Assembly: GCA_021774625.1 (NCBI GenBank)
Contig: JAJFIV010000034.1
Coordinates: forward strand, 37,420 to 101,419
Direction of reading: 5' to 3'
DNA: 64,000 bases
Source: Alphaproteobacteria bacterium
GTDB lineage: Bacteria > Pseudomonadota > Alphaproteobacteria > Sphingomonadales > JAKSBY01
Part shown: positions 18,520 through 26,990 of the stretch, piece after piece
Layout of the letters: each line of letters opens with the position of its first letter
Numbering within the stretch: position 1 is the stretch's first letter
Notes under the pieces: generated by a model
Database searches by the model: none
What the model was told of the DNA's origin: nothing
The model's input: only the letters and a program-made list of their open reading frames with translations
Made by a program: the position numbers and the translations under genes

Positions 18520-20733
18520 ATGCGCAATACTCTACTTACTACGGTCAGTGCTTTGGCTCTGACACTAACCGCAGCCTGTTCCGAGCAGTCAGCCACCAAT
18601 GAAACAGCTGAAAATGAGGCGGCGGATACGGAAATGGCGGATGCCGACAGTATGACCCATGACAATGTGCTGATGGCGGAATGGACCGGGCCTTATGGCG
18701 GGGTTCCGGCCTTTGACAAGGCGGAGCTTGCGGATTTGAAACCGGCGCTTGAGGCGGGCATGGCAGTGAACCTTGCCGAGATTGACGCCATCGCTGGCAA
18801 TCCCGAAGCCCCAACCTTTGAAAATACGATTGTGGCGCTGGAGCGGACCGGGGACGAACTTGGCCGGACCTTTACCTATTGGGGTATCTGGAGCGCCAAT
18901 ATGTCGACGCCGGAATTTCGCGAAATCCAGCGGGAAATGGCGCCGAAACTTTCGGCCTTCCGGTCCAAAATCACCCAGAATCAGGCGCTGTTTGAGCGGG
19001 TAAAGGCGGTCTATGAAAGCGATGAGATGAAGTCTCTCCGTCCCGACCAGCAGCGGCTGGTGTGGCTGACCTATGACGGTTTCGCCAGCAATGGCGCGAC
19101 ATTGGAAGGCGCGGCAAAGGAACGCTACGCCGCCATTAACCAGCGGCTCGCGGAACTGCATACAAAATTTGCCAATAATGTTCTGGCCGATGAGGAAGGC
19201 TATGTCCTTTATATCAGCGAAGATCAGCTTGGCGGGCTTGCGGCTTCCTTCGTTCAGGCGGCCGCCGCCGCAGCCTCGTCGCGTGACCATGACGGCGAGT
19301 ACGCCATCACCAACACCCGCTCCTCGATGGACCCGTTCCTGACCTTTTCCGATGAGCGGGATTTGCGCGAACAGGTCTGGCGCACCTATTACAGCCGCGG
19401 CGACAATGCCGACGAGCACGACAACAACGCGATCATGGCGGAAATTCTCCAATTGCGGGACGAGCGGGTGAAACTGCTGGGTTATGAGAATTATGCCGCC
19501 TGGCGTCTGCAGAACCGCATGGCCAAAGAACCCGCCAACGCGCTTGCGCTGATGGAAGCCGTTTGGCCCGCCGCCATTGCGAGGGTTGAGGAAGAAGTCG
19601 CCGACATGCAGGCCATAGCCGATGCCGAAGCGGCCGGAATCACAATCGCGCCCTGGGATTACCGCTATTATGCGGAAAAGGTGCGGAAGGCAAAATACGA
19701 CCTCGATTCCGATGAAGTGAAGCAATATCTGCAACTGGATAAATTACAGCAAGCCATGTTCTTTGTCGCCGGCGAATTGTTCAATTTTAATTTTGAACCG
19801 GTGCCTGAAGGCGCCGTCCCGGTCTTCCAAGAAGATGTGGATGTGTTCGAGGTGACCGACAAGACCTCGGGCGAGCATATCGGGCTCTGGTATATCGACC
19901 CCTTTGCCCGGCCCGGCAAACGTTCCGGCGCCTGGGCCACGTCCTACCGCAGCCATACCACCTATGACGGCAGGGAAACCGTGCTGGCCTCCAACAATTC
20001 CAATTTCATCAAGGCCGCGCCCGGCGAGCCGATTCTGGTTTCCTGGGACGACGCGGAAACCTTTTTCCATGAATTCGGCCATGCGCTGCATTCGCTGTCG
20101 TCAAAAGTGGTCTATCCCACCCTGAATGGCGGCGTTCGGGATTATACCGAGTTTCATTCCCAATTGCTGGAACGCTGGCTGGCGACCGATCCGGTGATCG
20201 AGAATTATCTCGTCCATCACGAAACCGGCGAGCCCATGCCGGCGGAACTGGTGCAGAAAATCAAGAATGCGGCAACCTTCAATCAGGGTTTTGCGACGAC
20301 TGAGTATCTCGCCTCCGCCCTGGTCGATATGCGTTTTCATATGACCGATCCCGCCGGGATTGATCCGGACGCCTTCGAGCGGGAGGCGCTTGCCGCCCTC
20401 AATATGCCTGATGAAATCGTCATGCGGCACCGCAGCCCGCATTTCAGCCATATCTTTTCCGGCGAGGGGTATTCGGCGGGTTATTACGGCTATATGTGGG
20501 CCGATGTCCTGACCTCGGATGCGGCGGAAGCCTTCGCTGAAGCGCCCGGCGGCTTTTACGATAAGGATGTCGCCAAAAAGCTGGTGGATCATCTTTTCGC
20601 GGTCCGCAATGCGGTTGATCCGGCGCAAGCCTACCGCGCCTTTCGCGGCCGGGATGCCAATATCGAAGCCCTGATGCGGGACCGTGGTTTCCCGGTCCCG
20701 GATGATAGTGGCGCTGAATCCGAAACGGATTAA
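18520..20733 (+). CDS. M3-family metallopeptidase (Dcp/oligopeptidase A-like), lipoprotein
   Basis: A 737-residue zinc peptidase of family M3, peptidyl-dipeptidase Dcp-like. A lipoprotein signal peptide ends in LTLTAAC with the lipidated C20, followed by an acidic linker (residues about 21-50), so the enzyme should be envelope-anchored. The zinc motif is H517-E-F-G-H521 in FFHEFGHALHS, with the characteristic M3 C-terminal segment SHIFSGEGYSAGYYGYMWAD. The role is degradation of short peptides in the periplasm. It starts at an ATG after a purine-rich stretch (GCGGGGAGAC). The DUF1801 gene begins five bases after its stop. Confidence 0.9.
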   Translation: MRNTLLTTVSALALTLTAACSEQSATNETAENEAADTEMADADSMTHDNVLMAEWTGPYGGVPAFDKAELADLKPALEAGMAVNLAEIDAIAGNPEAPTFENTIVALERTGDELGRTFTYWGIWSANMSTPEFREIQREMAPKLSAFRSKITQNQALFERVKAVYESDEMKSLRPDQQRLVWLTYDGFASNGATLEGAAKERYAAINQRLAELHTKFANNVLADEEGYVLYISEDQLGGLAASFVQAAAAAASSRDHDGEYAITNTRSSMDPFLTFSDERDLREQVWRTYYSRGDNADEHDNNAIMAEILQLRDERVKLLGYENYAAWRLQNRMAKEPANALALMEAVWPAAIARVEEEVADMQAIADAEAAGITIAPWDYRYYAEKVRKAKYDLDSDEVKQYLQLDKLQQAMFFVAGELFNFNFEPVPEGAVPVFQEDVDVFEVTDKTSGEHIGLWYIDPFARPGKRSGAWATSYRSHTTYDGRETVLASNNSNFIKAAPGEPILVSWDDAETFFHEFGHALHSLSSKVVYPTLNGGVRDYTEFHSQLLERWLATDPVIENYLVHHETGEPMPAELVQKIKNAATFNQGFATTEYLASALVDMRFHMTDPAGIDPDAFEREALAALNMPDEIVMRHRSPHFSHIFSGEGYSAGYYGYMWADVLTSDAAEAFAEAPGGFYDKDVAKKLVDHLFAVRNAVDPAQAYRAFRGRDANIEALMRDRGFPVPDDSGAESETD

Positions 20734-20738
20734 TTGTT

Positions 20739-21155
20739 TTGGCGGCGCTTAAGACGCAACCGAATGATGCCAGTGTTGATGATTTTCTCACGGGCATCCC
20801 GGATGAGCGCCGCCGCAGGGAGACGCGAACCATCAAGGAGATGATGCAGCGCCTCACAGGCGAGCCGCCCACCATGTGGGGGCCGGGCATTATCGGCTTT
20901 GGCAGCTACCACTATAAATATGACAGCGGCCGGGAAGGCGACTGGTTTCTCACCGGCGTATCGCCCCGCAAGCAGTCACTCACCGTCTATATCATGCCGG
21001 GGTTCAAGAATTATGACGCTCTCATGGCCCGGCTTGGCAAGCATAAAACCGGGGTCTCCTGTCTTTACATCAACAAACTGGATAACGTGGATTTGGCCGT
21101 GCTGGAAGAGCTGATCAATCTCTCCGTCAAGCGCATGAGGGAGAAATATGGCTGA
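20739..21155 (+). CDS. DUF1801-domain protein
   Basis: A 138-residue soluble protein of the DUF1801/YdhG-like family, recognised from MWGPGIIGFGSYHYKYDSGR and the following WFLTGVSPRKQSLTVYIMPG. Biochemical function of the family is not established. The only start giving the full domain is TTG at 20739, five bases after the M3 peptidase stop, so translation is probably coupled to that gene. The last 100 bases before its C-terminal tail are present a second time at 21966-22065 with one mismatch, showing that the 3' end took part in a local duplication. Confidence 0.8.
   Translation: MAALKTQPNDASVDDFLTGIPDERRRRETRTIKEMMQRLTGEPPTMWGPGIIGFGSYHYKYDSGREGDWFLTGVSPRKQSLTVYIMPGFKNYDALMARLGKHKTGVSCLYINKLDNVDLAVLEELINLSVKRMREKYG
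21028..21127 (+). repeat. 100-bp direct repeat, copy A (inside DUF1801 gene)
   Basis: Matches 21966-22065 at 99 of 100 positions (offset 938). The single difference is G at 21061 versus A at 21999, which changes a Cys codon to a Tyr codon. Here the copy is part of an intact coding sequence, so this is the presumptive original. Confidence 0.95.
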
Positions 21156-21199
21156 ATTTAATGGGACATGGCCCTAATAGAAAAGCATGGCCAATATAA

Positions 21200-21231
21200 A
21201 ACAAAAAGCCGCGGCTCCAAGAACCGCGGCT
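21200..21231 (-). terminator. Rho-independent terminator of the PEP-CTERM gene
   Basis: On the minus strand an eight-base GC stem (AGCCGCGG / CCGCGGCT) with a nine-base loop is followed by TTTTTGTTTT. It lies 24 bases past the stop of the PEP-CTERM gene and is oriented for it. Confidence 0.85.
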
Positions 21232-21254
21232 AACTTCTGGAAAGTAAAACAGGA

Positions 21255-21818
21255 TCAGGCTGTCTTGCGCCGGCGTATCGCCCCAAGACCAAGCAGACCG
21301 AAACCAAACAACGCCAATGTGGCCGGTACCGGAATATGCTGCGCCTGGATCAGCAAGTGAAGAGACCCCTCAATCGGAAGGCCGGCGAAATTCAGTTGGA
21401 TAAAGTCATCACCGAAATTGGCGCGGCTGTCGTTCCAGCCGGTCACCGATGACGTGATTGTCAGACCGGTAATAATGCCGGGGCCATCGACCCAATCCAG
21501 ATCACTGATCACCAGTCCGTTGAAATTCTGAACAAACCAGCTAGCATCAAGCCCAGCAAATTCAATCCAGATAGAGCTTTCTTCAATATCGACCGTATAG
21601 CAGGCAACGCCACAAATATTATTAATGGACGTTAAATCACCTGTCCCCGCCTCGACAGTAACCCAGACACTCGTATTTCCAAAATTAGGAACGCTGCCGA
21701 GTGACGGAGATTGGTGCTGCAACAAAACCTCATCACCGATCAGGCCCGCATTGGCGGTGCCCGTCATGGCCAGCGCCACCACAACACCAGCCGCCAGATT
21801 CTTTACTATGCCTATCAT
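21255..21818 (-). CDS. PEP-CTERM sorting-domain exported protein
   Basis: A 187-residue secreted protein. The N-terminal signal peptide (NLAAGVVVALAMTGTANA) precedes a beta-rich body with no recognised enzyme domain. The C-terminus is a PEP-CTERM tripartite tail: PVPATLALFGFGLLGLGAI then RRRKTA. Such tails are cut by an exosortase, and these proteins are usually linked to extracellular polysaccharide or biofilm. No exosortase is present in the window; an EPS export region lies 10 kb away. The gene has its own terminator and sits exactly between two copies of a 100-bp direct repeat, indicating it was inserted or trapped by a duplication. Orientation is opposite to its neighbours. Confidence 0.88.
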   Translation of the reverse strand: MIGIVKNLAAGVVVALAMTGTANAGLIGDEVLLQHQSPSLGSVPNFGNTSVWVTVEAGTGDLTSINNICGVACYTVDIEESSIWIEFAGLDASWFVQNFNGLVISDLDWVDGPGIITGLTITSSVTGWNDSRANFGDDFIQLNFAGLPIEGSLHLLIQAQHIPVPATLALFGFGLLGLGAIRRRKTA

Positions 21819-21965
21819 TTATCCCTCCTACTACTTTGCCCGGAAACCTGTTGTTAACCTCAAGCAAATTTCATGCCATACAAATTATCTATTGCAAAAC
21901 AAGTGGTTGGTGAAATGCTCTGGTATGACGACTTCTAAACTGTAAAGAATTCCGACACCCTTATA

Positions 21966-22065
21966 CCCGGCTTGGCAAGCATAAAACCGGGGTCTCCTAT
22001 CTTTACATCAACAAACTGGATAACGTGGATTTGGCCGTGCTGGAAGAGCTGATCAATCTCTCCGT
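21966..22065 (+). repeat. 100-bp direct repeat, copy B (orphan DUF1801 3' fragment)
   Basis: A stranded copy of part of the DUF1801 3' end, identical except one base to 21028-21127. It has no start and loses homology exactly at TCCGT, after which the sequence is unrelated, so it is a pseudogene scrap. Together with copy A it brackets an 838-bp segment containing the PEP-CTERM gene. Confidence 0.95.
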
Positions 22066-22106
22066 TAGCCATTTACACCAATTCACTTTTCCCCGGTTTT
22101 ATGCTT
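21977..22106. repeat. 16-bp inverted repeat beside the orphan fragment
   Basis: AAGCATAAAACCGGGG at 21977-21992 recurs as its exact reverse complement at 22091-22106, 98 bases apart. The left arm is part of the 100-bp repeat. This indicates a second, inverted scrap of the same sequence, and so more than one rearrangement event. Apart from these arms, I see no gene in the 21819-22185 interval. Confidence 0.85.
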
Positions 22107-22185
22107 TAATGGAGTGAGGGATTTGAAACTCCCTTTTTAATAACCGGCTGCAAAGACAGCCTGGTTGCGTGCAGGATAAAATATC

Positions 22186-22455
22186 ATGAGTAATAAAGGT
22201 CTGGCCCTGACAGTGGCCGCCGGGCTGTGTCTTGCTGTTCCGTTTCCCGGACATGAAGCAGCGGCCACCCCGCTTTCATCCCTCACTGTCAATGGCCGTT
22301 ATTCGATAGACGGGAATAGCAACAATCCGGCCAACCCTGGCTGGGGCAGTACGGGGTCGCCTTTAATGATTTTGTTTTTGTTGACGGCGATGTGCGTAAT
22401 GCGCATGCGCCGAGAGCACCGGCGACCTCTTGATCAACACCTGCGCCGGGCATGA
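22186..22455 (+). pseudogene. Probable frameshifted N-terminal remnant of a heme-peroxidase-family protein
   Basis: An 89-residue frame begins with a signal peptide (GLALTVAAGLCLAVPFPG) and continues GRYSIDGNSNNPANPGWGS, which resembles the N-terminal IDG-xx-NN-x-ANP-x-WG motif I associate with bacterial animal-type heme peroxidases. After GSTGSP the frame changes character. In the next frame the sequence reads FNDFVFVDGDVRNAHAPRA, then stops, and the third frame resumes STGDLLINTCAG before stopping. No peroxidase catalytic domain follows. I interpret this as a decayed, truncated gene in the rearranged patch. It could instead be a short secreted peptide. Confidence 0.4.
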
Positions 22456-22679
22456 AGAAAAATATGCAGATGGCGGAAAGAATAAGTGATCCGACCCGCA
22501 GTGTAAGATCTCCTTCTTTTAAACGATGTGTGTGCCTGGAAGATCATTTTGCGGTGATTTGGTTGTGTGGCGCGACAAATGGCAGGAATTAATGTATAAT
22601 CGCCGGATCGTTGCGGATTGCGACGGTTCAAAATTCATCTGTGCCGCATCCGCATCAAACCATATTAGGGAAATGTATT

Positions 22680-23480
22680 ATGGCGCTCGAAAATATCCAT
22701 ACCCATGCCCATCAGGCGGCAAATGAAAATGACGTGATTATCCGGCGCATTGACATGGCGGATATCAGGGAAGCCCTTGCCAAAGGGCGCGAAGACTTTA
22801 TGGCGATGCCGAGCCATGTTGTGTTCATCAGCATCATTTATCCCATTCTCGGGCTGCTGCTGAGCCGCTTCGCTTTCGGCTATGACATGCTGCCGATTAT
22901 TTTTCCGCTGATTTCCGGCTTTGCCCTGGTCGGGCCCATTGCGGCCATCGGCCTTTATGAACTCAGCCGCCGCCGGGAGCAGGGGCTGGAGACCGGCTGG
23001 AAACAGGCCTTCAGTGTGCTGCGGTCCCCCGCCATAGGCTCCATTATCCTTGTCAGTCTGGTTTTGATGTCGATTTTTGTTGTCTGGCTGTCGGTCGCAT
23101 TAATGATTTACGATTACACATTCGGCGGTGCGGTCCCGGCCTCCGTCGAGGCGTTTCTGCGCGCGGTTCTCACAACGCCGGCCGGCTGGACTTTGATTAT
23201 TGCCGGCACCGGCGTCGGCTTTCTCTTTGCTGTGGTGGCGTTGATGGTAGGGGCCGTATCTTTTCCGCTGCTTCTGGACCGCAGGGTGGGTGCAGCGGAG
23301 GCCATGCATATTTCGGCCCGCGCGGTTTTGAAAAACCCGGCCATGATGGCCGTCTGGGGCTTTATAGTGGCGGCGCTGCTGGTGATTGGCTCACTGCCAT
23401 TCCTGGTTGGGCTGGCCCTTGTGCTCCCCGTCCTTGGCCACGCCACCTGGCATCTCTATCGGCGGCTGGTTGCCGGTTAG
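22680..23480 (+). CDS. DUF2189-family integral membrane protein
   Basis: A 266-residue polytopic membrane protein matching the DUF2189 family: a short cytoplasmic N-terminus with VIIRRIDMADIREALAKGRE, then about six hydrophobic segments (starting near HVVFISIIYPILGLLLS) and the end LVLPVLGHATWHLYRRLV. Function is unknown. The ATG at 22680 is preferred over an upstream in-frame ATG because AGGGA sits eight bases before it and the extra residues have no family counterpart. It is followed by the convergent moaB gene 28 bases on. Confidence 0.8.
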   Translation: MALENIHTHAHQAANENDVIIRRIDMADIREALAKGREDFMAMPSHVVFISIIYPILGLLLSRFAFGYDMLPIIFPLISGFALVGPIAAIGLYELSRRREQGLETGWKQAFSVLRSPAIGSIILVSLVLMSIFVVWLSVALMIYDYTFGGAVPASVEAFLRAVLTTPAGWTLIIAGTGVGFLFAVVALMVGAVSFPLLLDRRVGAAEAMHISARAVLKNPAMMAVWGFIVAALLVIGSLPFLVGLALVLPVLGHATWHLYRRLVAG

Positions 23481-23508
23481 TTTTTATCCGGCTGCTCCGC
23501 GCTCCGTC

Positions 23509-24042
23509 TTATAGATGCTCTTTCAACCTGGGCATCAGTTCGACGAAATTGCAGGGGCGGAAGCGGGAATCGAGCTGGGTTTTGAGTATGCCGTCCCAGG
23601 CATCCCGGCAGGCGCCGGGCGATCCGGGCAGGGCGAACAGATAGGTGCCGCCGGCAACTCCTGCGGTCGCCCGGGACTGAATGGTTGAGGTGCCGATGAT
23701 CTGATAACTCAGCATGCGGAACAGTTCGCCGAAGCCGGGAATTTCCTTTTCAAATACCGCATGAAAGGCTTCGGGGGTCACGTCGCGCCCGGTCACGCCG
23801 GTGCCGCCGGTGGCCAGAACCACGTCAATTCCGGGATCAGCGATCCAGTCTTTCAGTTGGGCGATTATCGCCGCCTGATCATCCTTCACGATGGTTCGCG
23901 CAGCCGGGATATGACCCGCTTCCCCGATCCGTTCCTGCAGGATATTGCCGGATTTGTCCGTCTCCGCCGTGCGGCTGTCGGAGACCGTCATAATGGCGAT
24001 CCGCACCGGCAGAAATTTTCTGGTTTCGTCGATTTTGCCCAT
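23509..24042 (-). CDS. moaB: Molybdenum cofactor biosynthesis protein B
   Basis: A 177-residue MoaB/MogA-type protein of molybdopterin biosynthesis, which binds molybdopterin and (in MogA-like members) adenylylates it. The body begins [14 protein letters not shown] and contains the binding motif [17 protein letters not shown] and [17 protein letters not shown]. An in-frame ATG exists at 24093, but 24042 gives the normal family length and is preceded by CAGGAC. No other Mo-cofactor gene is nearby. Confidence 0.9.
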   Translation of the reverse strand: MGKIDETRKFLPVRIAIMTVSDSRTAETDKSGNILQERIGEAGHIPAARTIVKDDQAAIIAQLKDWIADPGIDVVLATGGTGVTGRDVTPEAFHAVFEKEIPGFGELFRMLSYQIIGTSTIQSRATAGVAGGTYLFALPGSPGACRDAWDGILKTQLDSRFRPCNFVELMPRLKEHL

Positions 24043-24104
24043 GAGTTCTGTCCTGTGAACGGTATCAGCGGCCCGCTCCCCCGGCCAGATCATGTATTAA
24101 TTGA

Positions 24105-25922
24105 TCAGGGCCCGGCGCGTCTAGGGTTCAGTTCGGCGACATTGCGGATTTTCGGATCGAGCGGCTCGTAAAGCGGCCATGCGCCGGCCGCGGTGGCGTC
24201 CAGACTTGGCGTCGGCTGGCCCATGCGCATACGGTAAAGCCAGAGATTGGCCATGACGCGCTCCACATAATGCCGGGTTTCCCGCAATGGAATGGTTTCA
24301 ACAAACAGCAGCGGGTCATTTTTGAAATCCACCGTGCGATGCCATTTGGACAGATTGCCCGGCCCGCCATTATAGGCGGCGGCCAGCATGAAGAGATTGC
24401 CTTCGGTATTGTCCTGGCCCAGCAGATATTCCATATAGGTCTGTCCCAGCTTGATATTGATCGCGGGATCATAGAGCCGGCTGTCACTGCGGCTGCGAAG
24501 GGATCGATCGCCTGTGATATAACTTGCCGTGGCCGGCATCACCTGCATCAGACCGCGGGCGCCGACCCTTGAGCGGGCGGCGGCGCGAAATTCCGATTCC
24601 TGGCGCATAAAGGCGTAAATCACCGCGCGGTCCATTGTAAAGCCGCCTTCGGGCTGCCATTCCGGCATCGGATAAAGGGCGCTGAAGGAAGCAGGTTCGT
24701 CTTCGTTCGAGGCGCGACTGAGACGCATCTGGGTCGCCGGCAGATTCAGACGGGTCGCCAGCGAGATCAGTGATTTCCGGACCGGTTCACCATAGCGGCC
24801 CCAAACCAGGCGCATTTCTTCATCGGCCATTTCCACATTGCCGATTTCCGCTAATGCGATGGCGCGCCGGACACCGGCAATTTCACTCAGAGAATCGTGA
24901 TCATCAATGGTAAAAGAAGGCAGCGACCAGTCAAGGTCAAGATCAAGGCCCAACTGCCGGCTTGCAATCAGGCCGTAAAAGGTTTCGGGGTACGAGGCCG
25001 CCTGGGCCAGCAGACCCGGGACATCCGCCGGGTTGCTGCAGGCGAGTTCAGCGCGGGCGGCCCAGAAGGCCCCGCTCGCAACGGTCCAGGGACCGGCCCT
25101 GGACTTGGCTACCTCACGAAAATGTCTGGCGGCAAGGACGCAGTCACCGGTGCGCCAGGCGGACATGCCGGCGATCCAGGCCGGCTGAATCAGTTCCCCA
25201 CCGGCAAATTCCGCGCCGATCACGCCGAGCGCCAGACCTTTTTCATCATTACCGGAAAAGAAGTAAGCGGTGGCTAGCTGTCCCAGATTTTCCGCCAGTT
25301 CCAGATCAGTCCAGATGGCCCGCCGTTCAAAGGCCCACATCTGTTTTTCCGCCCGTTCGGGCCGGCGGAGACGGATTTCCCGCCGGATCACGGCTTCGGC
25401 CTGCGCCACCGCTTTGCGGTCATCCTTTGAACGGGGAACCGGTTTGATTTCTTCCTTGATTTCAGCGGCGGGTCCCCTGAGGCCAACGGGCAGCGGGCGC
25501 TTTGGCGCGCCGGCCCGGCCCTGGCGTTTTTTGGCCAGCCGGTAAAGCCGGTGGGCATCAGGATGATCGGCGTAATTGGCCAGCCAGTCTTTTAATTCGG
25601 CATATTTCGAGCGGTATTTGGTGGGGTGCATATACCGCTGATGTCGGACATGACCCATCAGCACATCACTGGAAAGCTGGTTGATCAGCTGATCGGCGGC
25701 TTTCCAGTCACCGGCCTCCTGAATTTCAAAAATGCGGGCATAAAGGTGCTGGTCTTCGGCGTTGAGGATTCGGATGGCTTCCAGGGAAACTTCCGCCGCA
25801 ACCGGATCGGAGTCCTGCTGGTCGGCAACCGGGAAAATTGGAAAGGCCGCGGCCGGCCCCATCATGGCTATACATATGCAGCTTGCTAAAACCCCTCTTA
25901 ATACGGCCATCTGACGCAACAT
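24105..25922 (-). CDS. Lytic transglycosylase (Slt70-like)
   Basis: A soluble periplasmic peptidoglycan lytic transglycosylase of about 605 residues. A signal peptide (VLRGVLASCICIAMMGPAAA) leads into a long alpha-helical superhelical region (about 40-420) and a C-terminal SLT catalytic domain: AFMRQESEFRAAARSRVGAR with the catalytic glutamate in QES, then GLMQVMPATASYI and AAYNGGPGNLSKW. It cleaves the MurNAc-GlcNAc bond forming 1,6-anhydroMurNAc. The start is uncertain: TTG at 25964, ATG at 25922 and ATG at 25910 all precede the signal peptide; 25922 was chosen as the first ATG. The C-terminal neighbour moaB is 62 bases downstream on the same strand. Confidence 0.88.
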   Translation of the reverse strand: MLRQMAVLRGVLASCICIAMMGPAAAFPIFPVADQQDSDPVAAEVSLEAIRILNAEDQHLYARIFEIQEAGDWKAADQLINQLSSDVLMGHVRHQRYMHPTKYRSKYAELKDWLANYADHPDAHRLYRLAKKRQGRAGAPKRPLPVGLRGPAAEIKEEIKPVPRSKDDRKAVAQAEAVIRREIRLRRPERAEKQMWAFERRAIWTDLELAENLGQLATAYFFSGNDEKGLALGVIGAEFAGGELIQPAWIAGMSAWRTGDCVLAARHFREVAKSRAGPWTVASGAFWAARAELACSNPADVPGLLAQAASYPETFYGLIASRQLGLDLDLDWSLPSFTIDDHDSLSEIAGVRRAIALAEIGNVEMADEEMRLVWGRYGEPVRKSLISLATRLNLPATQMRLSRASNEDEPASFSALYPMPEWQPEGGFTMDRAVIYAFMRQESEFRAAARSRVGARGLMQVMPATASYITGDRSLRSRSDSRLYDPAINIKLGQTYMEYLLGQDNTEGNLFMLAAAYNGGPGNLSKWHRTVDFKNDPLLFVETIPLRETRHYVERVMANLWLYRMRMGQPTPSLDATAAGAWPLYEPLDPKIRNVAELNPRRAGP

Positions 25923-25987
25923 CCTCGTTTTTACACTCACCGGTTCATTGTTATTCAGGCGCAATCAGCAATAGCCCCAACCGCTGA

Positions 25988-26821
25988 TTATACCTGATTC
26001 GCCCTCTCGAGTCTTGACTTGATTTCCAGGATATCCCGCCAGGCATCGCCCTTCAGTGCCGGCTGGCGCAACAGAAACGCCGGATGATAGGTCGGCATGG
26101 CGGGCATGGTTTCTTCCGCACTTAACTGATAATTCATCCAGCGGCCGCGCAGCCGGGTGATGCCCAGGGTCGTATCGAGAAGAGCGCCGGCAGCTGTTCC
26201 ACCGAGGAAAACCAGTAATTTTGGCTTCTTTAGTGCGATATGCCGCACGATAAACGGCAGGCACATAGCGGTTTCCACCGGTGTCGGCTTACGGTTGCCG
26301 GGGGGCCGCCAGGGCAGAATATTGCTGATATAATAATCCTGATCGCGCCGCCAGCCGACGGCGGCCATCATGCGGTCCAGCAATTGCCCGCTGGCGCCGA
26401 CAAAGGGTTTGCCAATCCGGTCCTCGTCCGCCCCCGGCGCCTCGCCGATAAACATAAGGGGAGCGTCCGGATTGCCGTCGGCAAAAACCGTATTGGTCGC
26501 CGTGCGCTTCAGGCTGCAGCCGTCAAAAACCTCAACGGCCGTTCGCAGTTCATCAAGGCTGCGGCAGGCTGCGGCGGCTTTTTGGGCCAGGATTGCCGAT
26601 TCCCCGGAAGTCTGCGCCACCGGGGCTGCCTGCGCCACCGGCCGTTCCTGTATAGCAGGTCTGGCTGCGGGTTTGGCTTTTTCAGACAGGGCAAACCGGT
26701 CGGCCGGGCTATCGCCAACAGCCTCATCGGCGCCCATGGCGACCTGCCACGCGAGAAGCGCGGCAGGGTCCATCTGTTTGTCTGTTTCCGACTGCATTCC
26801 GCTGCTCGTCCCATTGCTCAA
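25988..26821 (-). CDS. Uracil-DNA glycosylase, family 4-like
   Basis: A 277-residue uracil-DNA glycosylase superfamily protein that removes uracil from DNA in base-excision repair. Motifs are FIGEAPGADEDRIGKPFVGA, ILPWRPPGNRKPTP and the late TYHPAFLLRQ. Residues 1-90 are a low-complexity extension rich in Ala and Pro. Of the four cysteines that hold the iron-sulfur cluster in classical family 4 enzymes, only two equivalents appear (in DGCSLK and AMCLPF); tryptophan replaces the one before RPPGNR. This variant pattern is, to my knowledge, common in alphaproteobacteria. The start may be TTG 26821 or ATG 26797 or 26773; none has a good ribosome site. Confidence 0.87.
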   Translation of the reverse strand: MSNGTSSGMQSETDKQMDPAALLAWQVAMGADEAVGDSPADRFALSEKAKPAARPAIQERPVAQAAPVAQTSGESAILAQKAAAACRSLDELRTAVEVFDGCSLKRTATNTVFADGNPDAPLMFIGEAPGADEDRIGKPFVGASGQLLDRMMAAVGWRRDQDYYISNILPWRPPGNRKPTPVETAMCLPFIVRHIALKKPKLLVFLGGTAAGALLDTTLGITRLRGRWMNYQLSAEETMPAMPTYHPAFLLRQPALKGDAWRDILEIKSRLERANQV

Positions 26822-26823
26822 AC

Positions 26824-26843
26824 CTGTTTATAGCTATAAACAG
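26824..26843. promoter_or_regulatory. 20-bp perfect palindrome at the start of the UDG gene
   Basis: CTGTTTATAGCTATAAACAG is its own exact reverse complement. It begins two bases beyond the furthest possible start codon of the glycosylase gene and lies in the divergent region shared with the ETF-QO gene. Such a site could bind a dimeric repressor (TetR-like sites have this form) or fold in RNA. It does not match the GTTC-N7-GTTC LexA site of alphaproteobacteria. Confidence 0.5.
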
Positions 26844-26990
26844 TAACGGCTGTCTTAAATATTGGGAACAAGTTTAATCAAATTGACCGGTGCCCGATCA
26901 TAACGGATACTCCGGGACACTGCCCGCCCCGGGCCCGGGGCGGGCTGATGCGACGGGTGGTGAGATCACCGGGTTTAAGAAAGGCGGAGT

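Noticed and set aside
18589..19734. 381-codon minus-strand open frame opposite the M3 peptidase
   Set aside because: Antisense shadow; the plus-strand protein has a lipobox and zinc motif, and this frame has none.
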